DNA of 64,000 bases from Acidobacteriota bacterium (GTDB lineage: Bacteria; Acidobacteriota; Blastocatellia; Pyrinomonadales; Pyrinomonadaceae). The notes beneath the pieces are model-generated. The model ran no database searches, was not told where the DNA came from, and saw nothing but the letters and a program-made list of their open reading frames with translations. The translations under genes and the position numbers were made by a program. Of this stretch, positions 19,497 to 28,733 are shown piece after piece. The stretch's first letter is position 1. Each line of letters opens with the position of its first letter. The stretch spans positions 1 to 64,000 of the forward strand of contig JAIVJV010000003.1 in assembly GCA_020199835.1 (NCBI GenBank), given 5' to 3'.

Positions 19497-20533
19497 CTAC
19501 GCGGGCTGCGCTTCGATAATCGAAGTCGGGAGGTTGGTGGGAGTGATGCGCAGCAGCTCGAAACCGGCGGCGCCGAGCAGTTGCTTAAACTCCGTCGCCG
19601 TTCTTTCCTTGCCGCCGGTCATCACCAGCATGTTGAGGTCGAAGAACTTTGAGAAGTGCGGCTCGTCAGTTTCGGGCACGACGGTCTCCACGACAATCAA
19701 GCGCCCGTTTGGCTGCATGTGGCTGCGGCAGTGCTTCAGTATGGTGATCGCTTTCTCGTCGTCCCAGTCGTGGATGATCCACTTCATAACGTACGCGTCA
19801 CCGCCTGCCGGCACGGCTTTGAAGAAGTCGCCCGCGACTGCTTCGCAACGATCGGCTACGCCTGTGGCTTTGAGCCGTGGTCGTGCGCCCTCGATGACCT
19901 GCGGTGCATCGAACAGAACGCCTTTCAAGTGCGGATTCTTCTGAAGTATCGTGGTGATCAGGCCGCCGTGGCCGCCGCCGATGTCCACAACGGTTCCGAA
20001 CTGGGAGAAGTCGTAAAGCGAGAGGATCGCCTCGTTCGCGGCGGCCGTCACGCCGCTCATCGAGTCGTTGAAAACAGCGCCGTCTTCGGGGTTCTCCTTG
20101 AAGTACTGCCAGATATCCTTCCCGAAACAATTATCAAACGCGATTTCTCCGGTCTTGACGCTGTGCATCAAATTACCCCAAGCCGGATAGTGTTCCTGGC
20201 CGAGTTCGGAAACGACGAACCAACGCAACGATCCGGCGCGTTGGTCACGAGTGTTTCAGACAAGGGGGTCAAACCAAAGCGGTCCTCGCTTTCGTTTTTC
20301 ACGATCCCGGCGCTCGCGAGCGCGCGCAGAAGGCGAAATAGCGACGGAGCGTGGGTGCCGGTCGCTTCGGCCAGCTCTTCAGCGGTTTTTGGACCCGACT
20401 GGAGCACGTCGGAAATGCCGAGCTTGGCGAATACGCCAACAGCGCGCGACGTCCAGAAACTGGTAATGATCTGGAGCATCTGCACGGGAACCGGGAGTTG
20501 ATTTTCGTCTGGTTGAACTGCTGGAGCGGTCAC
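19497..20533 (-). pseudogene. SAM-dependent O-methyltransferase, frameshifted
   Basis: The gene would encode about 345 residues of the plant-caffeate/acetylserotonin-type methyltransferase family, which methylates small aromatic hydroxyls. The start is a GTG at 20533 with AAGGAG eight bases upstream. The N-terminal part contains the dimerisation and winged-helix domain (VPVQMLQIITSFWTSRAVGV, AEELAEATGTHAPSLFRLLR, RFGLTPLSETLVTNAPD). At about 20228-20235 the frame slips by one base. The other frame goes on with LRWFVVSELGQEHYPAWGNL, the SAM-binding VVDIGGGHGGLI and MKWIIHDWDDEKAITIL, with the catalytic-type His-Asp. Both halves are intact, so the break is either very recent or a sequence error. 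Substrate unknown. Confidence 0.85.
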
Positions 20534-20625
20534 GATTGTTCTCCTTAAACTCAATACTACGGAAACTTTCCGTTTATGAACGCGTGATATACTCCCGATT
20601 CGGTTCAAGCTCCGACTCATAAACA

Positions 20626-21867
20626 ATGGCTGAATTTATTTGTCGATTGGGAACGCCGGCGGGCGAGGTCGTGACCCGCACGATTGAAGCATCGGGTATT
20701 CACGAAGCACGGGCGCGTCTCGAACGCGAGGGTTTTCGTGTTTTCAATGTGACTCCGCCGAAGACCTCCGGCGTCTCCACGTTGACGCGCCTGGGCCGCT
20801 CCGGTGCTCATCCACGCGTCAAGGCAAACGATTTTCTGCTGTTCAACCAACAGCTCGCGGCCCTGGTTCGCGCGGGTATTCCGATACTTCAAGCCATCGC
20901 GATGTTGCGCAAGCGCGCCGCGTCCTCGCGTTTGCGAGCGGTGCTCGGCGACGTTGAAGACCAGATTCGCGGCGGCGCCGCGCTGTCGCAGGCGTTTGCT
21001 GCGCAAGGGGGGATCTTTCCGCGAATTTACACGGCTTCGATTCTAGCGGGCGAGCGTTCGGGTGCGCTCGATGAGGTGCTCAGCCGGTACGTCAATTACA
21101 TGCGACGCAATGTGGCCCTGCGAAGAAAGATCCGCGGCGCGCTCGCGTACCCTATGTTCCTGTTGTTTGCTTCCGCGTGCATGGTCACGTTTTTGACGGT
21201 CTACGTGGTGCCACGCATGTCGGACCTGTTCGTCGGTTTTGGTAACGAACTGCCGACAGTGACGCAGATCGTAGTCGGCATCTCGCGCTGGTTGTCTACC
21301 AACGTCTTCTGGTTTGGCCCATTGATCATAGTCGGCGCAATACTGCTTACGATCTGGTCGCGAACGCCGGCGGGCAAACTTCAGATCAGCGCGCTGATTT
21401 TGAAGATCCCGCTCGCCGGGAACCTTGCGGTGCAGCTTTCCGTTGCGCAGGCGACGCGTTCACTCGCGACCTTGCTGGCCGGCGGTATCACCCTCGTCGA
21501 GTCGTGGGAGATCGCGTCTGAATCGATCACAAACCTCGAACTTCGGCGGCGCAGTTCGTCGATTCTGCCGATGATTCGCGAGGGGAGGTCATTCACGGAA
21601 AGTTTGGAGATGGCGGGATGGCTGCCGCCGCTCGCGATCGACATGATCGGAATTGGCGAACGTTCGGGCAGTTTACGTGAGATGCTCGATGAAGTTGCGG
21701 TTTTCTATGACGCTGAATCGGAAGTGCGGCTGGAGCAGTTGACGACCACGCTGGAGCCTGCGATTCTTGTCGTGATGGGCGGTGTGGTAGTAACGATTCT
21801 CCTCGCCATCTACCTTCCAATCATTCAATCCATTTCGAGCGGTGCGGGAGTGACCGGCGCTCGCTAA
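20626..21867 (+). CDS. gspF: Type II secretion/type IV pilus inner-membrane platform protein
   Basis: 413 residues, the normal GspF/PilC length. The N-terminal part (FICRLGTPAGEVVTRTIEAS, EARARLEREGFRVFNV) is the usual beta domain. Two repeated cytoplasmic helical domains follow (FNQQLAALVRAGIPILQAI, LSQAFAAQGGIFPRIYTASI and again SLATLLAGGITLVESWEIA, EMAGWLPPLAIDMIGIGERS) with three transmembrane segments (about 180-205, 225-250 and 385-405). It couples the assembly ATPase to pseudopilus growth. It starts the co-directional secretion/pilus run and ends 7 bases before the ATPase gene, suggesting translational coupling. Whether the system is a secretion machine or a pilus is undecided. Confidence 0.93.
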   Translation: MAEFICRLGTPAGEVVTRTIEASGIHEARARLEREGFRVFNVTPPKTSGVSTLTRLGRSGAHPRVKANDFLLFNQQLAALVRAGIPILQAIAMLRKRAASSRLRAVLGDVEDQIRGGAALSQAFAAQGGIFPRIYTASILAGERSGALDEVLSRYVNYMRRNVALRRKIRGALAYPMFLLFASACMVTFLTVYVVPRMSDLFVGFGNELPTVTQIVVGISRWLSTNVFWFGPLIIVGAILLTIWSRTPAGKLQISALILKIPLAGNLAVQLSVAQATRSLATLLAGGITLVESWEIASESITNLELRRRSSSILPMIREGRSFTESLEMAGWLPPLAIDMIGIGERSGSLREMLDEVAVFYDAESEVRLEQLTTTLEPAILVVMGGVVVTILLAIYLPIIQSISSGAGVTGAR

Positions 21868-21874
21868 TTAATTA

Positions 21875-23590
21875 ATGAAGCAAGTTTCCGAAAACGAAAA
21901 TCCACTGGTCGAAAGTTCATTACCCCTGCCAGTGCCGCCAGCCGGCGCAAACGGTCAGAATGGTGACGAACACGTACCGCCCGAGATGAAGGCTGCGCGG
22001 GAGCTCGCGCGCCGGTATCGGTTGCCGTTTGTCGATCTGTTGCCGCCCGATCGCGAATCGCCGATCGATTATCAACTTTTCACTGAAGTCCCGGTCGATC
22101 TGATGGTGCGCCATCAGTTCGTGCCGCTCAAACGCGACGATAAGGGCCTGCACATCGCGATGGCCGATCCGACCGACCTCGAGCGGCTGGACGAGCTTTC
22201 CAGCACGTTGCGCACGCGGATCATTCCCTACGTCGCAACTTCGGGCGCGGTTGAAGTCGTGCTGCGCAAGGGCGACACCACGCAACGCGTTTTGCAGGAA
22301 GCCGCGTCGGGTTTTCGCATCTCGCTCGTCAAGGAAACCGAACACGGCGAAGAGGTGCTCGATCTCGATCGCCTCGCGACGGACGCCGACATGTCGCCGA
22401 TCATCAAACTCGTCGACACCATCATCTACAACGCGATGGAGTCGCGCGCGTCGGATATTCACATCGAAACACGCGACACCGAGGTCCAGGTCAAGTACCG
22501 CATTGACGGCGCGCTCTACGCGAAAGTCGATCCGATCGATCTCGCTTATCACCAGACGTTGATCTCGCGTATCAAGGTCATGTCTGAACTCGACATCGCT
22601 GAGCGGCGCGTGCCGCAGGACGGTCGTTTCCGCGTTCGTTACAAAGGACGCAACGTCGACTTCCGCGTTTCGATCATGCCAACGATTCACGGCGAAGACG
22701 CTGTGGTTCGTATTCTCGACAAGGAACAGATCAACGAAGAGTTTCGCAATCTCAATCTGAACGTCGTCGGGTTTGCTGAAGATGACCTCAAAAAGTTTCG
22801 CCGCTACATCGCTGAGCCGTACGGCATGGTGCTCGTGACTGGTCCAACCGGTTCGGGCAAAACAACCACGCTCTACGCCGCACTCAACGAAATCCGCAAC
22901 GAAGAAGACAAGATCGTCACGATTGAAGACCCGGTCGAGTATCAGTTGCACGGCATCACGCAGATTCCGGTAAACGAGAAGAAGGGACTAACGTTCGATC
23001 GTGGACTGCGTTCCATCCTGCGTCACGACCCGGACAAGATCATGGTCGGCGAGATCCGCGACACTGAAACCGCTCAGATCGCGATTCAGTCAGCGTTGAC
23101 GGGGCACCTCGTTTTCACGACTGTTCACGCCAACAACGTGATCGACGTGATCGGTCGTTTCCTGAACATGGGCGTCGAGCCTTACAACTTCGTTTCGTCG
23201 TTGAACTGCGTGTTGGCTCAGCGGCTCATCCGCATGCTCTGTCCGTACTGCAAGCGGCAGTATCGACCCACCGATGCGGAACTCGGGGAGTCAGGACTGA
23301 AACCCGACATTTACCGCGAGCGGCCTTTCTATATGAACGTCGGTTGCGACGCGTGCAACCACACGGGTTACAGAGGCAGAACTGCTATTCACGAATTGCT
23401 CGATTTGTCGGATAATGTCCGCGAAATGATTATCGACCGGCGGCCGGGTTCCGAAGTTCGCCGCGCGGCAGAAGCCGAAGGATTGACGAGTTTGCGAGAT
23501 TCGGCCCTGCAAAAAGTCTTTAACGGGATTTCGACCTTGCACGAAATCAATCGCGTGACGTTCGTTGAGGAAATAACCGCGAGCAAGTAG
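21875..23590 (+). CDS. gspE: Type II secretion/type IV pilus assembly ATPase
   Basis: 571 residues. An N-terminal MshEN/GspE_N-like domain (LARRYRLPFVDLLPPDRES, MVRHQFVPLKRDDKGLHIAM) precedes the ATPase core. Seen in the core are the Asp/His boxes (ASDIHIETRDTEVQVKYRID), the Walker A motif GPTGSGKTTTLYAAL (about 323-337), Walker B region DKIMVGEIRDTETAQIAIQS and the zinc tetracysteine pair CPYC (about 455) and CDAC (about 491). It powers pseudopilus assembly at the inner membrane. No clear Shine-Dalgarno lies before the ATG; proximity to the gspF stop suggests coupling. GspE and PilB are hard to separate by sequence alone; the presence of GspD and GspG-like partners favours a type II-like machine. 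Confidence 0.95.
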   Translation: MKQVSENENPLVESSLPLPVPPAGANGQNGDEHVPPEMKAARELARRYRLPFVDLLPPDRESPIDYQLFTEVPVDLMVRHQFVPLKRDDKGLHIAMADPTDLERLDELSSTLRTRIIPYVATSGAVEVVLRKGDTTQRVLQEAASGFRISLVKETEHGEEVLDLDRLATDADMSPIIKLVDTIIYNAMESRASDIHIETRDTEVQVKYRIDGALYAKVDPIDLAYHQTLISRIKVMSELDIAERRVPQDGRFRVRYKGRNVDFRVSIMPTIHGEDAVVRILDKEQINEEFRNLNLNVVGFAEDDLKKFRRYIAEPYGMVLVTGPTGSGKTTTLYAALNEIRNEEDKIVTIEDPVEYQLHGITQIPVNEKKGLTFDRGLRSILRHDPDKIMVGEIRDTETAQIAIQSALTGHLVFTTVHANNVIDVIGRFLNMGVEPYNFVSSLNCVLAQRLIRMLCPYCKRQYRPTDAELGESGLKPDIYRERPFYMNVGCDACNHTGYRGRTAIHELLDLSDNVREMIIDRRPGSEVRRAAEAEGLTSLRDSALQKVFNGISTLHEINRVTFVEEITASK

Positions 23591-23772
23591 CATCAAACCC
23601 CGACCGCAACTCTCCGACCTGCAAGTAAATTTGGGCGGTTTTTACGGAACTGAAATATACTGCCCGCGTGTGAGGAAATTGGCCGTCAGCGTCTTGCATC
23701 TTACGCGTCTCGACGGCATTATTAGGGTCGCCTTTTAGTCGTTTTACTTTCCACCACCGAGCTAAGAAAGCC

Positions 23773-26574
23773 ATGAGAAACAACAGCAGACTGCGCACGC
23801 TTATATCCTTCGTTCTGGCCCTCAGCATCCTTGCGGTGCCGATGACGGCTTTTGCCAAAAAGGGCGAGAAGAATTACAAACGCGGCTTGGATTATGAACG
23901 GGCGCAGCAGTGGGACAAGGCGGCGCAGGAGTTTACTCTCGCCGTGGCTGCGGACCCGTCGAATGTGGAGTATCAACTCCATTTCCGCCGCGCCAGTTTT
24001 AACGCCTCGCAAACGTACATGCAGCAGGGGAGGTCGCTCGCCGAGCGAGGCGATTACGTCGGCGCATACAACGCGTTTCGTCAGGCTTACGGGTACGACG
24101 CGGTGAACGAGTTAGCTGTGTCGGAGATGGAAAGAATGCTGCGCCTGCAGGCCGTCAAGGAGGGACGGACGCCGGCCAGCGGAAATGGCAACGGCAACGG
24201 CGCCAACGGCAGTGGCGCGAAGACCCCTGAAGTGCCTGAAGGCGGCAACATGACGCCGACGAGCGGGCAGGAGTTTGTCTCGCCGCGTGAGACACAACTG
24301 CGCATCATCAACTACACGGGCGATCTCAAAGCACTCATTCGCAGTCTCGCCGAGCAACTGAATCTCAACGTCATTTTCGACCGCCAGTCGTTTACGCAAT
24401 CACGGCCCATCGATATCAATTTAAAGGATGTCACCACGGCGCAGGCGCTCGACTACGTTTTCCTGCAAGAAGGACTCTTCTTCCAGAAACTCAGCCGCCG
24501 CACGATCCTCGTTGCGGATCAAGCGCGCCGTCCACAGTATCAACAACTCGTTCTGCGCACCTTCTATTTGTCGAACATGAAACCCGCCGACGCGCGCACG
24601 CTCGTGCAACAGGCGATTCCGCCGTCAGTCGGCCGTCCGCAGACGATCGTCGTTCCGGATGATGCGACAAACAGTTTGACAGTGCGCGACACGGCAGAGA
24701 ACGTGCGGCTCATCGGCGAGTTGCTGCAAAGCGTCGATAAGGATCGTGCAGAAGTCGTGATGGACGTGAATATTTACGAAGTGTCCAAGAACGACATGCT
24801 TCAGTTCGGTAATCAGATCGGCACCACGCTCGACACCGGCATCGGTGGTTCGCCGGGCTTCTCACTCTTGAGTGACAACGGCGTCATCAATAGCGCAGCT
24901 GGCGCCGGCGTCAATCTCGGCGCGATCGTTGGCGGCGTTCCGACTGCACTCGCCGCTGCGCTCGTCATTCCGCCTTCAGTGCTGCGTGCGTTCCGTAGCC
25001 GGGACAACACCAAGCTGATCGCTTCGACGCAGGTCCACGCTTTCAACGGTGAGGAATCGCAGGCCCGCATCGGACAGCGCGTGCCGGTGCAAACCGCGCA
25101 GGCGTATCCGTTTGGGGTGCAGACCGGCACGCCGACTGGAGGCGTAGGTAATCCGGTTTTTCCGAGCGGTGGTTTCCCGGTCATCAACTATGAACCGACC
25201 GGTTTGACACTCAAGTTCACGCCGCAGGTGTTTCCGAATCTCGACGTGCAAGTGAAGATGAACATTGAGCAGAAGGACGTGCTCGGTGCGAGCACCCTGA
25301 CGCCGACGTTTACTGAACGCACGATGCAGGGTACGGCCCGTATTCAGAATAACCGCACGATGATGCTCGCGAGCATCTCGACGGACATTGAAGCGCGTGG
25401 CCGCAAGGGCCTCCCGTTCCTCGGTGGACTGCCGATCATCGGCCGTCTGTTCACCGCGCCGACACGCGACCTGCGCCAGGTTGACATCGTCATCAGCGTC
25501 ACGCCTCGCGTGCTTCGTGCTCCGGCCGTTACGCCGCGCGACGAAGAGATGCGTCCGAGCGGTACGTTGCAATCGCCGACGACCGGTTCACTCGCGGAGA
25601 TGATTCGTGAGGCGGATCGCGAAGACCAGATCGCAGCGGCTCGTGCGCTGCCACGGAACGCGACGATTCAACTGCCGGATGCGCCGGTCGAAGTGGCGAA
25701 GCCGGTGAACGCGACGCAGACCAGCGCGCAGAATAATCCTGCGCCGGCTACGACTGCGAACACGAACCCGGCCGCGACTGCGCCGGCTACGACTGCACAG
25801 AACACGAATCCGGTAACGACGACCGCCGCCCCGGTAACGTCAACGACGGTGCCGTCGAGTAAAGGCGATCCAAACGCGCCGCCGGTGAACGCGACGCAGA
25901 CGATGGCCCAGGCCGCGCCTGCGCAGGTTCCAGTCAAACCGGCTGCGGACAAGTCAGCAACTGTGGAAGAGTTGCCGTCATACGTGCCCGCGCCGAAATC
26001 GTTGATTAGCGACAACGCCGCTGCGGCAGTCGCTACCGTCAATCCGGGCAGTGCCGTAAATCAGAATGCGGTACTGACTTCCATGCCCAAGGCTGCTGAG
26101 ACGTCACTCGCACCCAAGCCGCTCGATACGAAGCTCGGCGCAGGACGCGTGGCCCAACTCAGTCTGCTTCAGGGCGACGACGTGATGAAGATTGGCGAGA
26201 AACGTAAGTATGCGATTCAGTTGAACTCTGACGTGCCACTGAGTCTTGCCTTACTGACGTTGAAGTTCGATCCGAAGGTCGTAAAAGTGCATGCCCTTAC
26301 CGCCGGCAATTTGCTGAGTTCGCTTGCGGAAGACGCGACACCGCTGTTCACACCGTCGATCGACGCAAACGGCGTCTGCATGATTTCGATCTCGTCGCTG
26401 AACGGTAAAGCATCATTCAAGGGCGCTGGAGCGTTGCTCTTCATCGAGCTCGAAGCCATCGGCGCCGGTGATGCCGCTCTCGCTTTCGTAAAAGAGACGT
26501 TGCATCTGGTCGCCACTGATGCTCGCGACGTTACGTCCGAGATCGTTCAGGGCACAGCGACAGTGAAACAATGA
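23773..26574 (+). CDS. gspD: Outer-membrane secretin with N-terminal TPR and C-terminal cohesin domain
   Basis: 933 residues. A signal peptide (about 1-28, ending MTAFA) is followed by a TPR-like region (YKRGLDYERAQQWDKAAQEF, GRSLAERGDYVGAYNAFRQA). Then come secretin N-domains (LRIINYTGDLKALIRSLAEQ, LNVIFDRQSF; LRTFYLSNMKPADARTLVQQ, TIVVPDDATNSLTVRD) and the pore domain ending LPFLGGLPIIGRLFTAPTRD with IVISVTPRVLRAP. An Ala/Thr/Pro linker of about 130 residues (containing PVNATQT twice) leads to a cohesin-like beta domain (about 785-933: LKFDPKVVKVHALTAGNL, ISISSLNG, GALLFIELEAIGAGDAAL). The secretin forms the outer-membrane exit pore. The cohesin module is odd for a classical secretin and may hold partner proteins in the periplasm. 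A 182-base gap separates it from gspE. Confidence 0.9.
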   Translation: MRNNSRLRTLISFVLALSILAVPMTAFAKKGEKNYKRGLDYERAQQWDKAAQEFTLAVAADPSNVEYQLHFRRASFNASQTYMQQGRSLAERGDYVGAYNAFRQAYGYDAVNELAVSEMERMLRLQAVKEGRTPASGNGNGNGANGSGAKTPEVPEGGNMTPTSGQEFVSPRETQLRIINYTGDLKALIRSLAEQLNLNVIFDRQSFTQSRPIDINLKDVTTAQALDYVFLQEGLFFQKLSRRTILVADQARRPQYQQLVLRTFYLSNMKPADARTLVQQAIPPSVGRPQTIVVPDDATNSLTVRDTAENVRLIGELLQSVDKDRAEVVMDVNIYEVSKNDMLQFGNQIGTTLDTGIGGSPGFSLLSDNGVINSAAGAGVNLGAIVGGVPTALAAALVIPPSVLRAFRSRDNTKLIASTQVHAFNGEESQARIGQRVPVQTAQAYPFGVQTGTPTGGVGNPVFPSGGFPVINYEPTGLTLKFTPQVFPNLDVQVKMNIEQKDVLGASTLTPTFTERTMQGTARIQNNRTMMLASISTDIEARGRKGLPFLGGLPIIGRLFTAPTRDLRQVDIVISVTPRVLRAPAVTPRDEEMRPSGTLQSPTTGSLAEMIREADREDQIAAARALPRNATIQLPDAPVEVAKPVNATQTSAQNNPAPATTANTNPAATAPATTAQNTNPVTTTAAPVTSTTVPSSKGDPNAPPVNATQTMAQAAPAQVPVKPAADKSATVEELPSYVPAPKSLISDNAAAAVATVNPGSAVNQNAVLTSMPKAAETSLAPKPLDTKLGAGRVAQLSLLQGDDVMKIGEKRKYAIQLNSDVPLSLALLTLKFDPKVVKVHALTAGNLLSSLAEDATPLFTPSIDANGVCMISISSLNGKASFKGAGALLFIELEAIGAGDAALAFVKETLHLVATDARDVTSEIVQGTATVKQ

Positions 26575-26669
26575 CGCTGCTGCCGCGAGGCAGGGCGGAT
26601 AAACACGCGGCGACTGGATGAACGGAGTACCACACCCGGTCGCCGCTTTCTTTTGAAGGCCCGTTGGCT

Positions 26670-27305
26670 ATGAAAACTGGGCGGAAAACGGAGCGGGGAT
26701 TTTCGCTGATAGAACTGGTGATCACCATCACGGTGTTGACCATTCTGACGCTTGGCGCAATGCCGCTCGTGAAGGTTTCCGTGAAGCGGCAGAAGGAACA
26801 ACAACTGCGCGACACCTTGCGGCAGCTTCGCATGGCGATTGACGAGTTTCGTCGCGATACGATCGGCATGAACTGCAGCGGCGTGGCGCTTCCACCCGGC
26901 GGCGGCGGCGCGCAGCCACCAGCGATGATCGATCCGCGCAGCAAAGTCGTCATTAGCGACTGCACGATTTTCGGCGTCGATAATCCCGACCACTATCCGC
27001 CGGATCTCGAAACGCTGGTTAACGGCGTGAACGTCATCGCGCGGGGCATGCCGCTCGGCGGCGGCGGAACCAGCGACGAGGACAAGACCAGCAACTTACC
27101 CAGGTTAGGCAGCCAGTTGTCTACCAAGCAGAAGGTTTACCTTCGCGCCTTACCCGTCGATCCGATGACGGGCAAAGCCGAATGGGAACTGCGGTCCAGT
27201 TACGACGCGGCTGACGCGGGTTCGTGGGGCGGCGAAAATGTTTTTGACGTGCGCTCGAAATCGAGAGACACCGCATTGAATGGAGAGAAGTACAGTGACT
27301 GGTAG
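26670..27305 (+). CDS. Type II secretion pseudopilin (GspG-like), first copy
   Basis: About 211 residues from the ATG at 26670; a TTG two codons earlier is possible. A short basic leader ending ERG is followed by FSLIELVITITVLTILTLGA, the prepilin-peptidase site and N-terminal helix. The mature protein has KEQQLRDTLRQLRMAIDEFR and a C-terminal part with a glycine-rich insertion and YLRALPVDPMTGKAEWELRS, the GspG hallmark, ending GEKYSDW. It would build the pseudopilus pushed by the GspE motor. Two extra insertions (about 75-90 and 125-145) make it longer than classical GspG. It overlaps the next pseudopilin by 11 bases. Confidence 0.88.
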   Translation: MKTGRKTERGFSLIELVITITVLTILTLGAMPLVKVSVKRQKEQQLRDTLRQLRMAIDEFRRDTIGMNCSGVALPPGGGGAQPPAMIDPRSKVVISDCTIFGVDNPDHYPPDLETLVNGVNVIARGMPLGGGGTSDEDKTSNLPRLGSQLSTKQKVYLRALPVDPMTGKAEWELRSSYDAADAGSWGGENVFDVRSKSRDTALNGEKYSDW

Positions 27306-27717
27306 TTTCGAACAGGCACGACGCAGGTGGCGCGACGCGGCAAGCGCGGGATTCACGCTGCTCGAGTTGATGATCGTGATCTCGATCATCATTATTCTCG
27401 CCGCAATCACGCTGCCGCAGTATCAGAAGACCATCAGGCACACGCGCGAGGCAGTGCTGCGCGACGACTTGTTCAAAATGCGCTCGCTGATCGACCAGTT
27501 TGCCGCTGACAAAGGACGCCTGCCGCAGTCGCTGGACGAGCTCGTCAGTGAAGGCTACATCCGCGACGTGCCCGTCGATCCGTTCACCGGACAAAAAGAC
27601 TGGGCCATCACCACCGGGGACGATCCAAACTCGATGGGCGGCGAAACGGGGATGATCGACGTGCACAGTGCCTCTGCCGAAATCTCCACCGAGGGCACGC
27701 CCTACAGCGAATGGTGA
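27295..27717 (+). CDS. gspG: Type II secretion major pseudopilin (GspG-like), second copy
   Basis: About 140 residues. I place the start at the GTG at 27295, with GGAGAG at the right distance; an ATG at 27280 is in the same frame. After an unusually long leader (about 18 residues) the prepilin site GFTLLELMIVISIIIILAAI appears. The remainder is standard GspG: LRDDLFKMRSLIDQFAADKG, LPQSLDELVSEGYIRDVPVD, PFTGQKDW and a C-terminal GTPYSEW. It probably is the major subunit, with the longer first copy as a variant. The start lies inside the preceding gene, so the two are translated together. Confidence 0.9.
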   Translation: MTGSFEQARRRWRDAASAGFTLLELMIVISIIIILAAITLPQYQKTIRHTREAVLRDDLFKMRSLIDQFAADKGRLPQSLDELVSEGYIRDVPVDPFTGQKDWAITTGDDPNSMGGETGMIDVHSASAEISTEGTPYSEW

Positions 27718-27732
27718 GTTTTTAAGATCAGC

Positions 27733-28677
27733 ATGCCCAATCTTTTTTCTCGCATCGTAGAACCCTGGATTCCGTCCACTGCCATCGGGCTGGAAAAAGG
27801 ACTCGCTTCCGTCGTTCAACTCGAACGCGCCAAAGGTAATGCGTGCCGCTTGAAACGTGCGGCTACTGCGAACATCGATTCTCTCATTCGACCGAGCTTT
27901 GACGAACCGAACCTTACGAACGCAGCGCAGCTTGCTGCTGTGTTGAAAGATCTCGCCGTTGGCGCTGGCTTAATGCGGCAAAAGCGCTGGTCGTTGAGTC
28001 TGCCCGAGATCACCACGCGCACCACTGTCTTCACGCTCGAAAGCAAACCCGCGTCATCCTCAGAACTCCAGGACGTGCTGAAGTGGAAGACCGAGCGCGG
28101 CTTCGGCGCGTCACTCGAGGAGCTTTCGGTTTCGCGCGAGCGTTTGCAGAAAGACGCCCAGGGCCGGGATCGTTATCTCGCAATCGCGGTTAAGAAATCA
28201 GTGCTTGCGGAATACGAAGCTGTACTCGATTCCTTAGGCTGGCGAGTCGGACTGATTCTGCCCCGCCATCTCGGTGAAGCTCAGTGGCTGGTGCGCAACG
28301 GCTCCGCCGGTGACTCGCTGTTGCTGAGCGGCTCGGCCAAAGGTTTTACTGGAGTGATCTTTCGTAACCAGCATCCGTTGATCCTCCGCACCGTGAACTG
28401 TGGCGAGGGCGAGTTTGAAGACGAGTTTTATCGCTTCCTGCTGTTCTATCGCGACCGTAACACACCCGAAGGCACCGGCGACCACACACCACTTTCGCGT
28501 CTGATGGTGATCGGCGAAGGCATCACCAAAGAACGCGCGAGTGAGATCGTCAACGAAACCACTGGCGGACATCTGCGACCGGTCGGCGCTGAGGATTTAG
28601 GGCTGCAGTTACCCAACCAGGACTTCAATTTCGACTCCATCGCGGCCCCTGCCGGACTCGCCACCCTGTCGTGGTAA
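27733..28677 (+). CDS. PilM/GspL-like cytoplasmic assembly protein
   Basis: 314 residues. The actin-like PilM/GspL pattern is recognisable though weak: an N-terminal AIGLEKGLASVVQLERAKGN, a paired-domain segment WSLSLPEITTRTTVFTLESK with DVLKWKTERGFGASLEELSV, and KKSVLAEYEAVLDSLGWRVG followed by SSVF-like strands (LLLSGSAKGFTGVIFRNQHP). It ends with LGLQLPNQDFNFDSIAAPAG, where PilM proteins carry the closing nucleotide-fold residues. It would link the ATPase platform to the inner membrane. It follows the two pseudopilin genes by 15 bases. PilN- and PilO-like genes, which usually come next, are missing; a sigma factor gene follows instead. Family call is moderate. Confidence 0.65.
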   Translation: MPNLFSRIVEPWIPSTAIGLEKGLASVVQLERAKGNACRLKRAATANIDSLIRPSFDEPNLTNAAQLAAVLKDLAVGAGLMRQKRWSLSLPEITTRTTVFTLESKPASSSELQDVLKWKTERGFGASLEELSVSRERLQKDAQGRDRYLAIAVKKSVLAEYEAVLDSLGWRVGLILPRHLGEAQWLVRNGSAGDSLLLSGSAKGFTGVIFRNQHPLILRTVNCGEGEFEDEFYRFLLFYRDRNTPEGTGDHTPLSRLMVIGEGITKERASEIVNETTGGHLRPVGAEDLGLQLPNQDFNFDSIAAPAGLATLSW

Positions 28678-28733
28678 TTCCACCGGATTCGGTTGAAACA
28701 ATCGCCGACACCGAAACGTAACACCCGGGTATC

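Noticed and set aside
21920..22951. A 343-residue open frame opposite gspE
   Set aside because: Shadow of a clear ATPase gene.
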